8,637 bases of DNA from an uncultured Peptostreptococcaceae bacterium (GCA_905236895.1 CAJOQI010000084.1:1-8637), one strand, 5' to 3'; shown: positions 1-6,630, counted from the stretch's first letter. Translations and numbers: made by a program. The notes: generated by a model from the sequence alone, not told the origin.

Positions 1-459
1 CAATATGAATACCCACTCCCCAACGTGACCAAGCCAGTAAAATGCATTTAGATATGCCTTGGGACCATCCGGAACGCTTATCTTCCCAAACACTTTCAAG
101 CATTCAACCACAAGGCTGACAAGTCCTCCAACCAATACAATAAACGGAATCAAACCATTAATGATTCTTCCCTTAAGAGTCTTGATGCTAGACACCAAAT
201 ATCTGGCATAGAAGAAGAGAGCTAAATAAAAACCCCCTTTTGCAAGAATAAAGCAAGTGGTAAATCCGGACTCCCGGGAGTGTACCCTCAATACAAAACC
301 GATCCCCATAACTAACGATGCAAGGGTAATCAGCAATGTGAGAAATAAAAACCCATTGGTTGTGGCGTTTTTTGCAACATCTCTTCTGGACGCCAGAACC
401 ATTACAAAGGCGACGGCGCATGAGAAAAACATGATGGTTGCATTTATATGATCAATCAT
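1..459 (-). CDS. Polytopic membrane protein, N-terminal part (truncated by the window edge)
   Basis: An open frame of 153 codons starts at ATG 459 and runs off the left edge. It is preceded by a strong Shine-Dalgarno (AGGAGAGG, three bases before the ATG). The translation begins MIDHINATIMFFSCAVAFVM and is strongly hydrophobic. Membrane segments are likely near residues 7-24, 36-57, 68-88, 102-120 and 139 onward, separated by short basic loops (SRRDVAK, SSIKTLKGR). I do not recognise the family from this part. It lies 74 nt after the second TPR-GGDEF gene with no clear terminator between, so co-transcription is likely. A membrane sensor module heading a signalling protein (GGDEF, HD-GYP or kinase) would fit such a context, but that is inference because any C-terminal catalytic domain lies outside the window. 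The short ORFs covering this stretch in other frames lack a ribosome binding site and are artefacts. Confidence 0.7.
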   Translation of the reverse strand, partial: MIDHINATIMFFSCAVAFVMVLASRRDVAKNATTNGFLFLTLLITLASLVMGIGFVLRVHSRESGFTTCFILAKGGFYLALFFYARYLVSSIKTLKGRIINGLIPFIVLVGGLVSLVVECLKVFGKISVPDGPKAYLNAFYWLGHVGEWVFIL

Positions 460-533
460 TAACCTCTCCTTAATTAAATCAAATAGGTATAGTCCTTTGT
501 CTTGCTTTTCTTTAAGGCCATAAGGCTAGTAGA

Positions 534-2126
534 TTATTTATTCCTTCCCTTCTTTCCACCGTCCTTAATAGCATAGAGCTTCTTGTCGGCCACAGTTAGA
601 TAGTCCCACATCTTTCTCTTGCCATCTGGAACAGCAGCAAAGCTTCCCTGGGAAATCTTGATAGTACCCTGAATAAAGCGTTCCCCCTCCAGGGCAATCT
701 CCCTTTCCATCTCTTTCTTAATCTTATTAATCTCTCTGCCTGTGAGTCCAAAATATCCTACAACGAATTCGTCCCCACCATAACGTGAGCAGAAAATCTT
801 AGGATTATCGTTGAATTTGATTAAGGCCTTACCAATACATTTAAGGCATTCGTCCCCCACCTTATGACCGTGGAGATCGTTAAACTGTTTGAAATTATCG
901 ATATCTATTATACCGATGCCAAAGAGGGTTCCATCCCTCTCGGCTTCGTCGAATTTTTGTTGGAGATAATTGTTCATAGCATTTCGATTGGGCAGACCTG
1001 TAAGGGCATCCGTATTGGCCTTTATCTGGAGATTTACATTTGCTTCCTGAGCCTTCTCCCTCTCCTTGGCGATTCCGGCAATCATGTCGGAAAACTCCAT
1101 GGCGTAGCGGAGGGTTTTAACCATATCCGCCACTTGGTCCTTCTTGATCTTATACTGCTCGCTTAGGCATTCCTTCAGTTTGGTGAAGTCGTGAACCTTC
1201 TCATAGAATTTGGCCTTTAGGCTGTAGTAGCGAAGAGAAATGGCTAAATTCTCATCCTTAAGAGGTGGTGATGCTGCATCCAGCAACCTGCCTGCATGGT
1301 TGATATAGTCATTATCAAGCATATAGTCACAGAGGCTCTCTATTTCAAAGATAAGGCCAAAGAGCTCGCTCCAATTAAATCTCTTCCAGTGTTTTAGAAG
1401 AAGAGCGAAATCCTCCTCTATTCTCTCGTCATCCTTTTCCAATAAGCTTTCGAAAAGATTGGTCAGGAGGAAGTATGTCTTGCTTAGGTTTATTTCTTCC
1501 TTTGATGACCGGTCGTAGTAAATGCGAATATTCTCCTTGGCCTCTTTTACTCCGGGCAAGTCATTCTTGATGAAGGATGCAAGGGCAATGTCCGCAAAGG
1601 TAAGAATCATATTATAGTTAAAGACATGCATATCGGTGAATTCTTCCATTCTCTTGATAGCATTCTTCTGCTGATTCTGGCCCTTTTCATAATCTCCCAA
1701 TTCTATCAGTAATCTACCTGCACTGGCTTCAACCATTCCCGGAAGTGCTATTCCATCTTTTTGCTCTGCGGTTTTAACCGCCATCATATAATAGGCATAG
1801 GCTACGTCATAGCTTCCCAGATCCATTGCATCATAGGCAATCAAATTATACGCGCCGCCTAAATACTCCTTATCTCCGCTTCTCAGAAGGTATTTAATCG
1901 CATCAAAAACCGCCTTCCTAAATTTCGTGAGATCCTGGGCGGTGAAATAATAGTAATAGGCATAGCGATAATAGGCATATCCAACCAGATCGTCATCCTT
2001 TGTCTCTATGCCCTTTTTCTTAAGCTCATCGATTACTTCAATAGCTTTGGGGTCCAGAGCCCCAAGGCGTTTCATGAGCTTATTTTTCAGTTCTTCGATT
2101 TCTCTTATATCTTTAGCCGTCTTCAT
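534..2126 (-). CDS. TPR-repeat diguanylate cyclase (GGDEF), second of two paralogs
   Basis: This is a 530-residue soluble protein with no signal peptide or membrane segment. Residues about 40-330 form helical TPR-like repeats (for example the GDYEKGQ and SYDVAYAYY helices). A charged coiled-coil linker follows at about 335-370, then a GGDEF domain at about 371-528. The domain opens with DALTGLPNR at 373. The expected metal and substrate residues are present: D408 in DIDNF, N416, D425 and G450-GDEF-454. Active synthesis of c-di-GMP from two GTP is therefore expected in the cytoplasm. The canonical inhibitory site RxxD is absent; NPKI occupies its place. It starts 11 nt after the upstream paralog. 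No good Shine-Dalgarno precedes ATG 2126, so it is probably translated by coupling. The N-terminal TPR part aligns by eye with the upstream paralog, pointing to an old tandem duplication. The input signal sensed by the TPRs is unknown. Confidence 0.9.
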   Translation of the reverse strand: MKTAKDIREIEELKNKLMKRLGALDPKAIEVIDELKKKGIETKDDDLVGYAYYRYAYYYYFTAQDLTKFRKAVFDAIKYLLRSGDKEYLGGAYNLIAYDAMDLGSYDVAYAYYMMAVKTAEQKDGIALPGMVEASAGRLLIELGDYEKGQNQQKNAIKRMEEFTDMHVFNYNMILTFADIALASFIKNDLPGVKEAKENIRIYYDRSSKEEINLSKTYFLLTNLFESLLEKDDERIEEDFALLLKHWKRFNWSELFGLIFEIESLCDYMLDNDYINHAGRLLDAASPPLKDENLAISLRYYSLKAKFYEKVHDFTKLKECLSEQYKIKKDQVADMVKTLRYAMEFSDMIAGIAKEREKAQEANVNLQIKANTDALTGLPNRNAMNNYLQQKFDEAERDGTLFGIGIIDIDNFKQFNDLHGHKVGDECLKCIGKALIKFNDNPKIFCSRYGGDEFVVGYFGLTGREINKIKKEMEREIALEGERFIQGTIKISQGSFAAVPDGKRKMWDYLTVADKKLYAIKDGGKKGRNK

Positions 2127-2137
2127 AATTTCAAACT

Positions 2138-3757
2138 TTAACCAAATTCCGGAAGTTTTCTAACATCCAGAATCTTGCGCTTCTTTCCCTTTACCGAAAG
2201 GAGGGCATCGTCCGCTGCAGCCAGGAAGTCCCAAGGCTTTGATCCCATTCTGGGCACATCGTTGCAAACACCGGTTGAGATAGTAACTGTCACGCTTCCC
2301 TGCTTCTCGTTCATGGCCATGGCACATTCTCCTATGGCTCCTCTTATTCTGGCAGATATATCTCTTATTTCATCGTCACTCTTTCCTTCGTAAATAATGA
2401 CGAATTCATCCCCACCGTATCTGGCAGCGAAAATATTTTCAGCTTCGGAATAGTATTTCAAAATGCCGCCCAGCTTCTCCAGGCATCCATCTCCTGTTAA
2501 ATGACCAAAGGTATCGTTATAGGTCTTAAAGTCATCGATATCCATAATCTCGACGCCAAGATTTTTCTTTTTCTTATAGGTCCGCTCAAAGGCTCTATCC
2601 AATTCCTGATCCAAGGCATATCTGTTTGGAATATCGGTAAGACCATCGGTCATTATCTGGTTCTGGAGATGCTGATTCTCAAGGCGCACCGCCATCTCTT
2701 CCTCTTGCATATCACCAATTATCTTAATCAGATTCATGGAGTTCTTATATATCTTGATTTGCTCTTCCTTTTGACGCATCAAAATTTCTTGCTGCTCTCT
2801 TAATGCCTCAATCAACTTTTTATCGTTCTTTATTCTCTCGTAATACTCAATCTTCACCTCTGAAAGAAGGCGCAAGGAGTGAGTGATATTGCTTTCCTTA
2901 ATCTTCGGTTCGATAATCTTAAGGATCTTGCGGAAGGAATCCATTCGGTCCTCTGCAATCAAAGCCTTGCAGAAAGATTCTATGTCACCCATCTCAAGGA
3001 AAAACATTCCTTCCTGCTCCAGGGTTTCCAAGATTGGCGGAAGAAGCTCATCAAATGTCTTATAATCCTTCTTAAGCAATGCCAACCTGGCCTCAAAGAA
3101 TTGGAAGGATACTATAAGATTCGGGAACTTCTCCCCGTCTATCCTGGGAATAATCTTTGCGGTTTGATTATAGGACCTTTGGGCTGCGGGCAAATCTCCC
3201 ATGAGGATGGAATTCTGTCCGTCGTTTACTCCCGCAATAACCATATTCCTGTCGTAGAATACGTCACCCTTATTTTTGTTCATGAGACGTTTGGCTCTGC
3301 GATAGTATTTACGAGCCATTTCATAATCGCCGATAACATGATAGATATTGGCCAGATTCTGTACGATTGCACCTGTAACCGCAGGATTATTATCCTCCTC
3401 CGCAAACCTAAGAGCGTTGGAATAATAGCTATAGGCTACATCCAGGGCATCGTTAATCTGAGCGTCTATTGCAAAGAAATTATAGGAACGAGCCAAAAGC
3501 TGGTGTTCTCTGCTCCTTAAAAGAGCATGTATTGCCTCCGCAAGGCTAGTCTGAAATTTATCGTATTCCGACTCGTCGTAATACCAGTTGGCAAAATAGA
3601 AATTAACAAAACCAAGGAGCCCATTATCCCTCTGCTCCTTGGCTATGGTTTTTAGTTTCTTTAATTTAGAGAGGACCTTCTTGTCCCCGGCGCCATAGAG
3701 GGTTTCACATTCCTCTATCAGCTGCTGTGTTTTCTTATCGAATCGTGAAAAATCCAT
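2138..3757 (-). CDS. TPR-repeat diguanylate cyclase (GGDEF), first of two paralogs
   Basis: This is a 539-residue soluble protein with TPR-like helices at about 40-330 (the YYDESEYDKF, LDVAYSYYSNAL and GDYEMARKYYRRA segments). A coiled coil rich in Glu, Gln and Lys spans about 320-368, and a GGDEF domain about 369-528. Catalytic signature: DGLTDIPNR at 371, D406 in MDIDDF, N414, D423 and G448-GDEF-452. All match the family pattern, so it is likely an active diguanylate cyclase. The product-inhibition motif RxxD is missing (AENI is there instead). The C-terminal signature is divergent: the usual ALYxAKxxGRN is replaced by ALLSVKGKKRKI. ATG 3757 has a GGGAG site six bases upstream and sits about 22 nt after a predicted transcription start, so it leads its operon. 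The TPR array may relay a protein or peptide signal, as in other TPR-sensor proteins; that is inference. Confidence 0.9.
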   Translation of the reverse strand: MDFSRFDKKTQQLIEECETLYGAGDKKVLSKLKKLKTIAKEQRDNGLLGFVNFYFANWYYDESEYDKFQTSLAEAIHALLRSREHQLLARSYNFFAIDAQINDALDVAYSYYSNALRFAEEDNNPAVTGAIVQNLANIYHVIGDYEMARKYYRRAKRLMNKNKGDVFYDRNMVIAGVNDGQNSILMGDLPAAQRSYNQTAKIIPRIDGEKFPNLIVSFQFFEARLALLKKDYKTFDELLPPILETLEQEGMFFLEMGDIESFCKALIAEDRMDSFRKILKIIEPKIKESNITHSLRLLSEVKIEYYERIKNDKKLIEALREQQEILMRQKEEQIKIYKNSMNLIKIIGDMQEEEMAVRLENQHLQNQIMTDGLTDIPNRYALDQELDRAFERTYKKKKNLGVEIMDIDDFKTYNDTFGHLTGDGCLEKLGGILKYYSEAENIFAARYGGDEFVIIYEGKSDDEIRDISARIRGAIGECAMAMNEKQGSVTVTISTGVCNDVPRMGSKPWDFLAAADDALLSVKGKKRKILDVRKLPEFG

Positions 3758-3785
3758 TTATTTCTCCCGTGTTGCGATTACAGTT

Positions 3786-3814
3786 ATTATAACAAAAAAA
3801 GCCCTTTGTTAAAA
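3786..3814 (-). promoter_or_regulatory. Extended -10 promoter of the GGDEF operon, embedded in a terminator
   Basis: On the minus strand the sequence TGTTATAAT (3794-3786) is a perfect extended -10 element (TGnTATAAT). A plausible -35, TTAACA at 3812-3807, lies 15 bp upstream; TTTTAA at 3814-3809 would give 17 bp. Transcription would start near 3779, leaving a leader of about 22 nt that contains the GGGAG ribosome site of the first GGDEF gene. The -10 begins in the T-tract of the preceding terminator. Confidence 0.6.
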
Positions 3815-3820
3815 GGGCTT
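3794..3820 (-). terminator. Rho-independent terminator of the regulator remnant
   Basis: A perfect 9-bp stem (AAGCCCTTT, 3820-3812 on the minus strand, pairing with AAAGGGCTT, 3807-3799) encloses a four-base loop. Seven T residues follow on the minus strand (3800-3794), overlapping the stem by two. It lies 38 nt after the stop codon at 3858 and separates the broken regulator from the GGDEF operon. Confidence 0.88.
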
Positions 3821-3857
3821 AATCCTATTATTCACTTATTAGATTTCCTTGAAAAAC

Positions 3858-4208
3858 CTATAATTTCACCTTAAACAGACCCTCTCTATTGCAGTAGGCA
3901 AAAAGAATTCTGGTACCTGCCATCTGGAATCTGGCCTGGGCATTTCCCTCGGGATATAGCTTTACCATTTGGATCCGGTCAGGTGCCAACGCAGCAAGGA
4001 AAGATATATAGTGGTCCTTGGTCATGGGATGGTCCATATGAACAAAGTATTCACCCTCCGAAACCTGAACATCAATGTAGTGATCTTCCTCCGACTCTTC
4101 CGCCACCTCTTCCTGAAGAAGTATTCCGTGACAGCTTATTGCCGCCTCCCCTATGCTGTGGATTATATTTCCGCAAATGGGGCAGACATAGAATTTGGAC
4201 TTAAGCAT
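3858..4208 (-). CDS. Desulfoferrodoxin-like domain, separated C-terminal fragment of the regulator
   Basis: This 116-residue open frame is the C-terminal half of the broken regulator. Positions matching superoxide reductase/desulfoferrodoxin are C9-x2-C12 and C26-H27 (normally CC) for the rubredoxin-like iron site, then H43, H60 in DHPM, H66 in KDHYISF, and C106-N-R-E109 for the catalytic iron site (normally C-x2-H). Two expected ligands are thus changed (C to H at 27, H to E at 109). The alignment is by eye. ATG 4208 has no Shine-Dalgarno, but it overlaps the stop of the 34-residue upstream fragment (ATGCTTAA), so reinitiation could still make a small stand-alone protein. The changed ligands suggest relaxed selection or a sensor role rather than enzymatic superoxide reduction. 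Some changes may be normal in this regulator family. Confidence 0.5.
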   Translation of the reverse strand: MLKSKFYVCPICGNIIHSIGEAAISCHGILLQEEVAEESEEDHYIDVQVSEGEYFVHMDHPMTKDHYISFLAALAPDRIQMVKLYPEGNAQARFQMAGTRILFAYCNREGLFKVKL

Positions 4209-4305
4209 ATTGGCGGATATATTTGAATTCTGAACAGTGTCCCTGGGTCATTCTATTCTTTTCCCTGAGCTCTTTGATGATGGCTCCGGTTATATATTGA
4301 TTCAT
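3858..4305 (-). pseudogene. Broken XRE-HTH / desulfoferrodoxin-like regulator (internal deletion)
   Basis: ATG 4305 has an excellent ribosome site (GGAGG, six bases upstream). Its first residues, MNQYITGAIIKELREKNRMT, read like the opening helix of an XRE helix-turn-helix. After MTQ the frame continues as GHCSEFKYIRQYA and stops at 4201. The next frame carries TVQNSNISAN followed by the desulfoferrodoxin-like domain that begins at 4208. In the family as I remember it, one polypeptide of about 180-190 residues has the HTH, a linker ending in SANMLKSKF-type sequence, then this domain. Here helices 2-5 of the HTH (roughly 40 codons) are missing, and the two ends meet near 4243 out of frame. DNA binding should be lost. 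The call rests on the recognisable halves and the frame break; the missing length is an estimate from memory. A sequencing error alone could not explain the missing HTH. Confidence 0.72.
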
Positions 4306-4310
4306 TTCTC

Positions 4311-4316
4311 GCCTCC
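4311..4316 (-). promoter_or_regulatory. Ribosome binding site of the broken regulator
   Basis: GGAGGC on the minus strand lies close before ATG 4305. This intact, near-consensus site decides that the ancestral start was at 4305 rather than at 4208, where no such site exists. Confidence 0.75.
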
Positions 4317-4318
4317 AT

Positions 4319-4356
4319 AAAAAAGAGTATTATCAACCTTGGTTAAATAATACTCT
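4319..4356 (-). terminator. Rho-independent terminator of the flavoprotein operon
   Basis: A perfect 10-bp stem (AGAGTATTAT, 4356-4347 on the minus strand, with ATAATACTCT, 4333-4324) has an inner AACC/GGTT stem (4344-4341 with 4338-4335). Six T residues follow on the minus strand, at 4324-4319. It begins 55 nt after the ApbE stop. The U-tract ends only a few bases before the ribosome site of the broken regulator, so it could also act as a leader attenuator for that gene. Confidence 0.85.
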
Positions 4357-4411
4357 CTTTTCATCTTTTTTCTACCTACGGATAGTAGAGTCGTCCATTC
4401 CCTCTCCGGAG

Positions 4412-5473
4412 TTATTCTTTGGATCTCCATCCAGAAGATTTTACCATGGTTTCATCGGGAAGAACCCAAAGGGCTTCAACGCCTCCCATAGCTTCCACAA
4501 AGGCCTGTCCCTCTTCCAATTCCATATTGAAAACCGCCGTTGAAAGAGCGTCGGCTCTTCCTGAGTCCTTTGTTATGATGGATACGGAAAGATATCTGTT
4601 TTCCGGCATCAAGGTAGTGGTGTCCACAATATGGTGATAGGCTCTTCCCTCATATTCGAAAAATCTTCTGTAAACACCGCTGGTTACAAGAGATTGATCC
4701 ACCACCTCAACCGTATCTATATATGCCTCCTCTTGATCCAGCTTGGGATTTTGAACAGCTACCACCCACTTGCTTCCATCAGCCTTTAACCCTGAGGTTC
4801 TCACATTTCCTCCGGCGCTGATAATGAAATTGGTATGGCCCTCTTCTTCCAGCTTAAGCACTATCTGCTCTATTGCAAATCCTTTGGCTATGGCTCCAAG
4901 GTCAAGGCTCATTTCCGGATCCTTGAGAAATACGGTATTGGCCTCCTTGTCGATTACCACATCATCTATATTGCAGTGCTCCGCAGCGGCTTTAAGATCT
5001 TCCATTGCAGGGATATATGCTGCATCCGGATTCGCAGTTGCAGCTTCCCTTGCCTCGTGCCAGAGAGAAAGGACGGATCCCATGCCCACATTTACCCTTC
5101 CCTCGGTTTGCTCATACATTTCCTTGGCTTCTTCCAAAAGCTTAATGAATTCAGGGTCGACTTCCACAGGCTCTTTCCCAGCATTCTTATTCACCCTCCT
5201 GGCGTTGTTTACTCCGTCATACAGGGTGTAGATATCAAACATATAGTGATATCTCAGTAGTTCCTTGTGGACCTCATCACTCAATTCATCAAAACTTTCC
5301 TGATTCTCACAGTAAGCAATGATATTTATTACCGTATCGAAAGCATCAAAATAGACATCGGAAAAACGCTCCAGTTCAGGAGCTTTTTCCTCATTAAAAC
5401 TACCACAGCCTGAAAGACAGGCTGTGGTAGCAATCATCACAATTATTAATATGGATGATAATTTACGTAACAC
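4412..5473 (-). CDS. apbE: FAD:protein FMN transferase, lipoprotein (ApbE family)
   Basis: ApbE attaches FMN, taken from FAD, through a phosphoester bond to a threonine in FMN-binding proteins outside the cytoplasm. The 353-residue protein has a lipoprotein signal peptide (residues 2-22) with lipobox LSGC and lipidated C23. Family signatures follow in order: FDAFDTV at 42-48, DLGAIAKG at 191-198, SAGGN at 219-223, HHIVD at 280-284 and ADALST at 307-312. The length is normal for the family. The start is GTG 5473, eight nt after the stop of the upstream gene; no in-frame alternative keeps the signal peptide. It lacks a well-placed Shine-Dalgarno, so translational coupling is likely. A strong hairpin lies within its first 80 nt. 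Its expected substrate is the SGAT-containing protein at the head of the same operon. Confidence 0.95.
   Translation of the reverse strand: MLRKLSSILIIVMIATTACLSGCGSFNEEKAPELERFSDVYFDAFDTVINIIAYCENQESFDELSDEVHKELLRYHYMFDIYTLYDGVNNARRVNKNAGKEPVEVDPEFIKLLEEAKEMYEQTEGRVNVGMGSVLSLWHEAREAATANPDAAYIPAMEDLKAAAEHCNIDDVVIDKEANTVFLKDPEMSLDLGAIAKGFAIEQIVLKLEEEGHTNFIISAGGNVRTSGLKADGSKWVVAVQNPKLDQEEAYIDTVEVVDQSLVTSGVYRRFFEYEGRAYHHIVDTTTLMPENRYLSVSIITKDSGRADALSTAVFNMELEEGQAFVEAMGGVEALWVLPDETMVKSSGWRSKE
5396..5430 (-). promoter_or_regulatory. Terminator-like hairpin inside the start of apbE
   Basis: On the minus strand CTACCACAGCCTG (5430-5418) pairs perfectly with CAGGCTGTGGTAG (5412-5400) around a five-base loop. 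A flanking G-U pair could add a fourteenth. Eight of the 13 pairs are G-C. TTTT follows directly (5399-5396). It codes for the signal peptide end and lipobox, beginning about 43 nt after the GTG start. It resembles an intrinsic terminator or attenuator. The structure is seen; the regulatory role is inferred. Confidence 0.45.
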
Positions 5474-5481
5474 CTTAACTA

Positions 5482-6630
5482 TTACTCAAGGCCCTTAACA
5501 ACAGCGCCTACGATATCTGTAAGGTGTCCAATGGTGCAGCCAGCAAGGAGGTCGGGATCAGTAGCGTGATCGGAATCATCGAATTCGATTCCTGCAATGC
5601 CTGCCTTATCCTTACCTACCAGATAGTTGGCAAGGAATTCAGCCTGCTGGTACCACTCACCGTTCTCAAGGCTGGAAGCCTTCTGCATACCATAGTCTTC
5701 CTTCAGTTCGTTCTTTGTCTTGATGTCTGTAGGAGCAACGATAGCCTTATCGCTGATTCCTGCAGCCAGCTGTACGCTGTCGATTACGCAAGCTTTGATT
5801 GTTCCTGCATCATCAGTTGCGGAATATCCGAAATAGGAGTAGAACATAACTTGTCCTTCTTCCTCTTCTGTTTCGCTCTTGGAGTTTGCTGCGGATGTAT
5901 GAACACCTACTGCAACCTTTGTTGCGCCATCAGCGGGAACTGTATTGTCGAATGCGTTTGTGATAGCTTCTACGAATACGGGCATATGTCCTACTGTACA
6001 TCCTGCAAGGAGGTCTGCGTCTGTGGACTTACCGGTCTCGCTGTCGATAGCCATTCCTGCAACTTCATCTCTGGTCTTTCCGATTACCCAAGCCTCGAGA
6101 GCATCAGCCTGCTGATACCACTCGCCGTTCTCAAGTCCGGAAGCCTTTGCCATACCATAGTCGTCACCCAGCTCTCTCTTGGTCTTGAAAGCCTTTTCAG
6201 GGTCAACTACTTCACCTTCTGCCGTAACATCAAGTCTGCTCTGAGCAACGTCGATGAAGCAATCTTCAACAACGCCATCTTCTCCGATAAGGAGCGCTAC
6301 TACATAAGCGTCACCTTCGAACTGTCCGTCAGCTTCTTCTGTAGCTTCGGTAACCTTATATTCGAATGCATGACCAACGCCCATCATCTTACCACCGGTT
6401 GTTTCTTCGGTTGCTTCTTCAGCAGCCTCTTCGGTTTCTTCAGCAGCCTCTTCAGCTGCTTCTTCTGTAGCTTCTTCTGCCTCTTCTTCGGTTGCTTCTT
6501 CTGCCGCTTCTTCAGTTGCTTCTTCAGTTGCTTCTTCTGCGGGGGCTTCTTCCTTCTTGCTATTTCCTCCGCAAGCTGCAAGGCCCAGTACTAACATGAG
6601 TACCAGAGCAACAGATAGTAATTTCTTCAT
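5482..6630 (-). CDS. Lipoprotein with two repeated FMN-bind-like domains on a Glu/Ala/Thr linker
   Basis: The 382-residue protein starts at ATG 6630 behind AAGGAGAGG. It has a lipoprotein signal peptide with lipobox LAAC (C20), then an acidic low-complexity linker (27-78), then two similar domains at about 82-228 and 236-382. Shared blocks are DGVVEDCFID / AGTIKACVID, KTKRELGDDYGM / KTKNELKEDYGM, LENGEWYQQA in both, and DADLLAGCTVGH / DPDLLAGCTIGH. Each domain keeps two Cys (C124 and C211; C280 and C365). The strand-turn-strand opening and the last motif followed by a helix resemble FMN-binding domains, with AGCT in the place of the flavinylation motif SGAT. It is anchored to the outer face of the membrane, between a flavinylated partner and ApbE, so a redox or binding role in that system is likely. 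I know similar single-domain lipoproteins from Clostridia but no established function. Confidence 0.85.
   Translation of the reverse strand: MKKLLSVALVLMLVLGLAACGGNSKKEEAPAEEATEEATEEAAEEATEEEAEEATEEAAEEAAEETEEAAEEATEETTGGKMMGVGHAFEYKVTEATEEADGQFEGDAYVVALLIGEDGVVEDCFIDVAQSRLDVTAEGEVVDPEKAFKTKRELGDDYGMAKASGLENGEWYQQADALEAWVIGKTRDEVAGMAIDSETGKSTDADLLAGCTVGHMPVFVEAITNAFDNTVPADGATKVAVGVHTSAANSKSETEEEEGQVMFYSYFGYSATDDAGTIKACVIDSVQLAAGISDKAIVAPTDIKTKNELKEDYGMQKASSLENGEWYQQAEFLANYLVGKDKAGIAGIEFDDSDHATDPDLLAGCTIGHLTDIVGAVVKGLE
6397..6552 (-). repeat. GAA/GCW-type low-complexity coding repeat
   Basis: Irregular short repeats of Glu, Ala and Thr codons (units such as EEAT, EEAA and EEATEE) encode residues 27-78 of the repeat lipoprotein. 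The plus strand reads as imperfect gcttcttc-type units. Such tracts tend to vary in length by slippage. It likely forms a flexible acidic spacer through the cell wall. Confidence 0.7.

Noticed and set aside
460..533. Terminator between the second GGDEF gene and the membrane protein gene
   Set aside because: The AGCCTTATGGCCTTA stretch is closer to a direct than an inverted repeat and forms at best a 3-bp stem.
2879..3520. A 213-codon plus-strand open frame opposite the first GGDEF gene
   Set aside because: It shows no recognisable domain and no ribosome site, and lies fully inside a well-supported TPR region on the other strand.
6384..6581. A Lys/Gln-rich 65-residue minus-strand frame (KKQLKKQ repeats)
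   Set aside because: It is the shifted reading of the Glu/Ala/Thr linker and disappears outside the low-complexity tract.
5524..6594. A 356-codon plus-strand open frame rich in Cys, Phe and Ser opposite the repeat lipoprotein
   Set aside because: It has no ribosome site, and its composition is the antisense of Glu/Ala codons. The minus frame has a signal peptide and conserved internal repeats, so this is a shadow.
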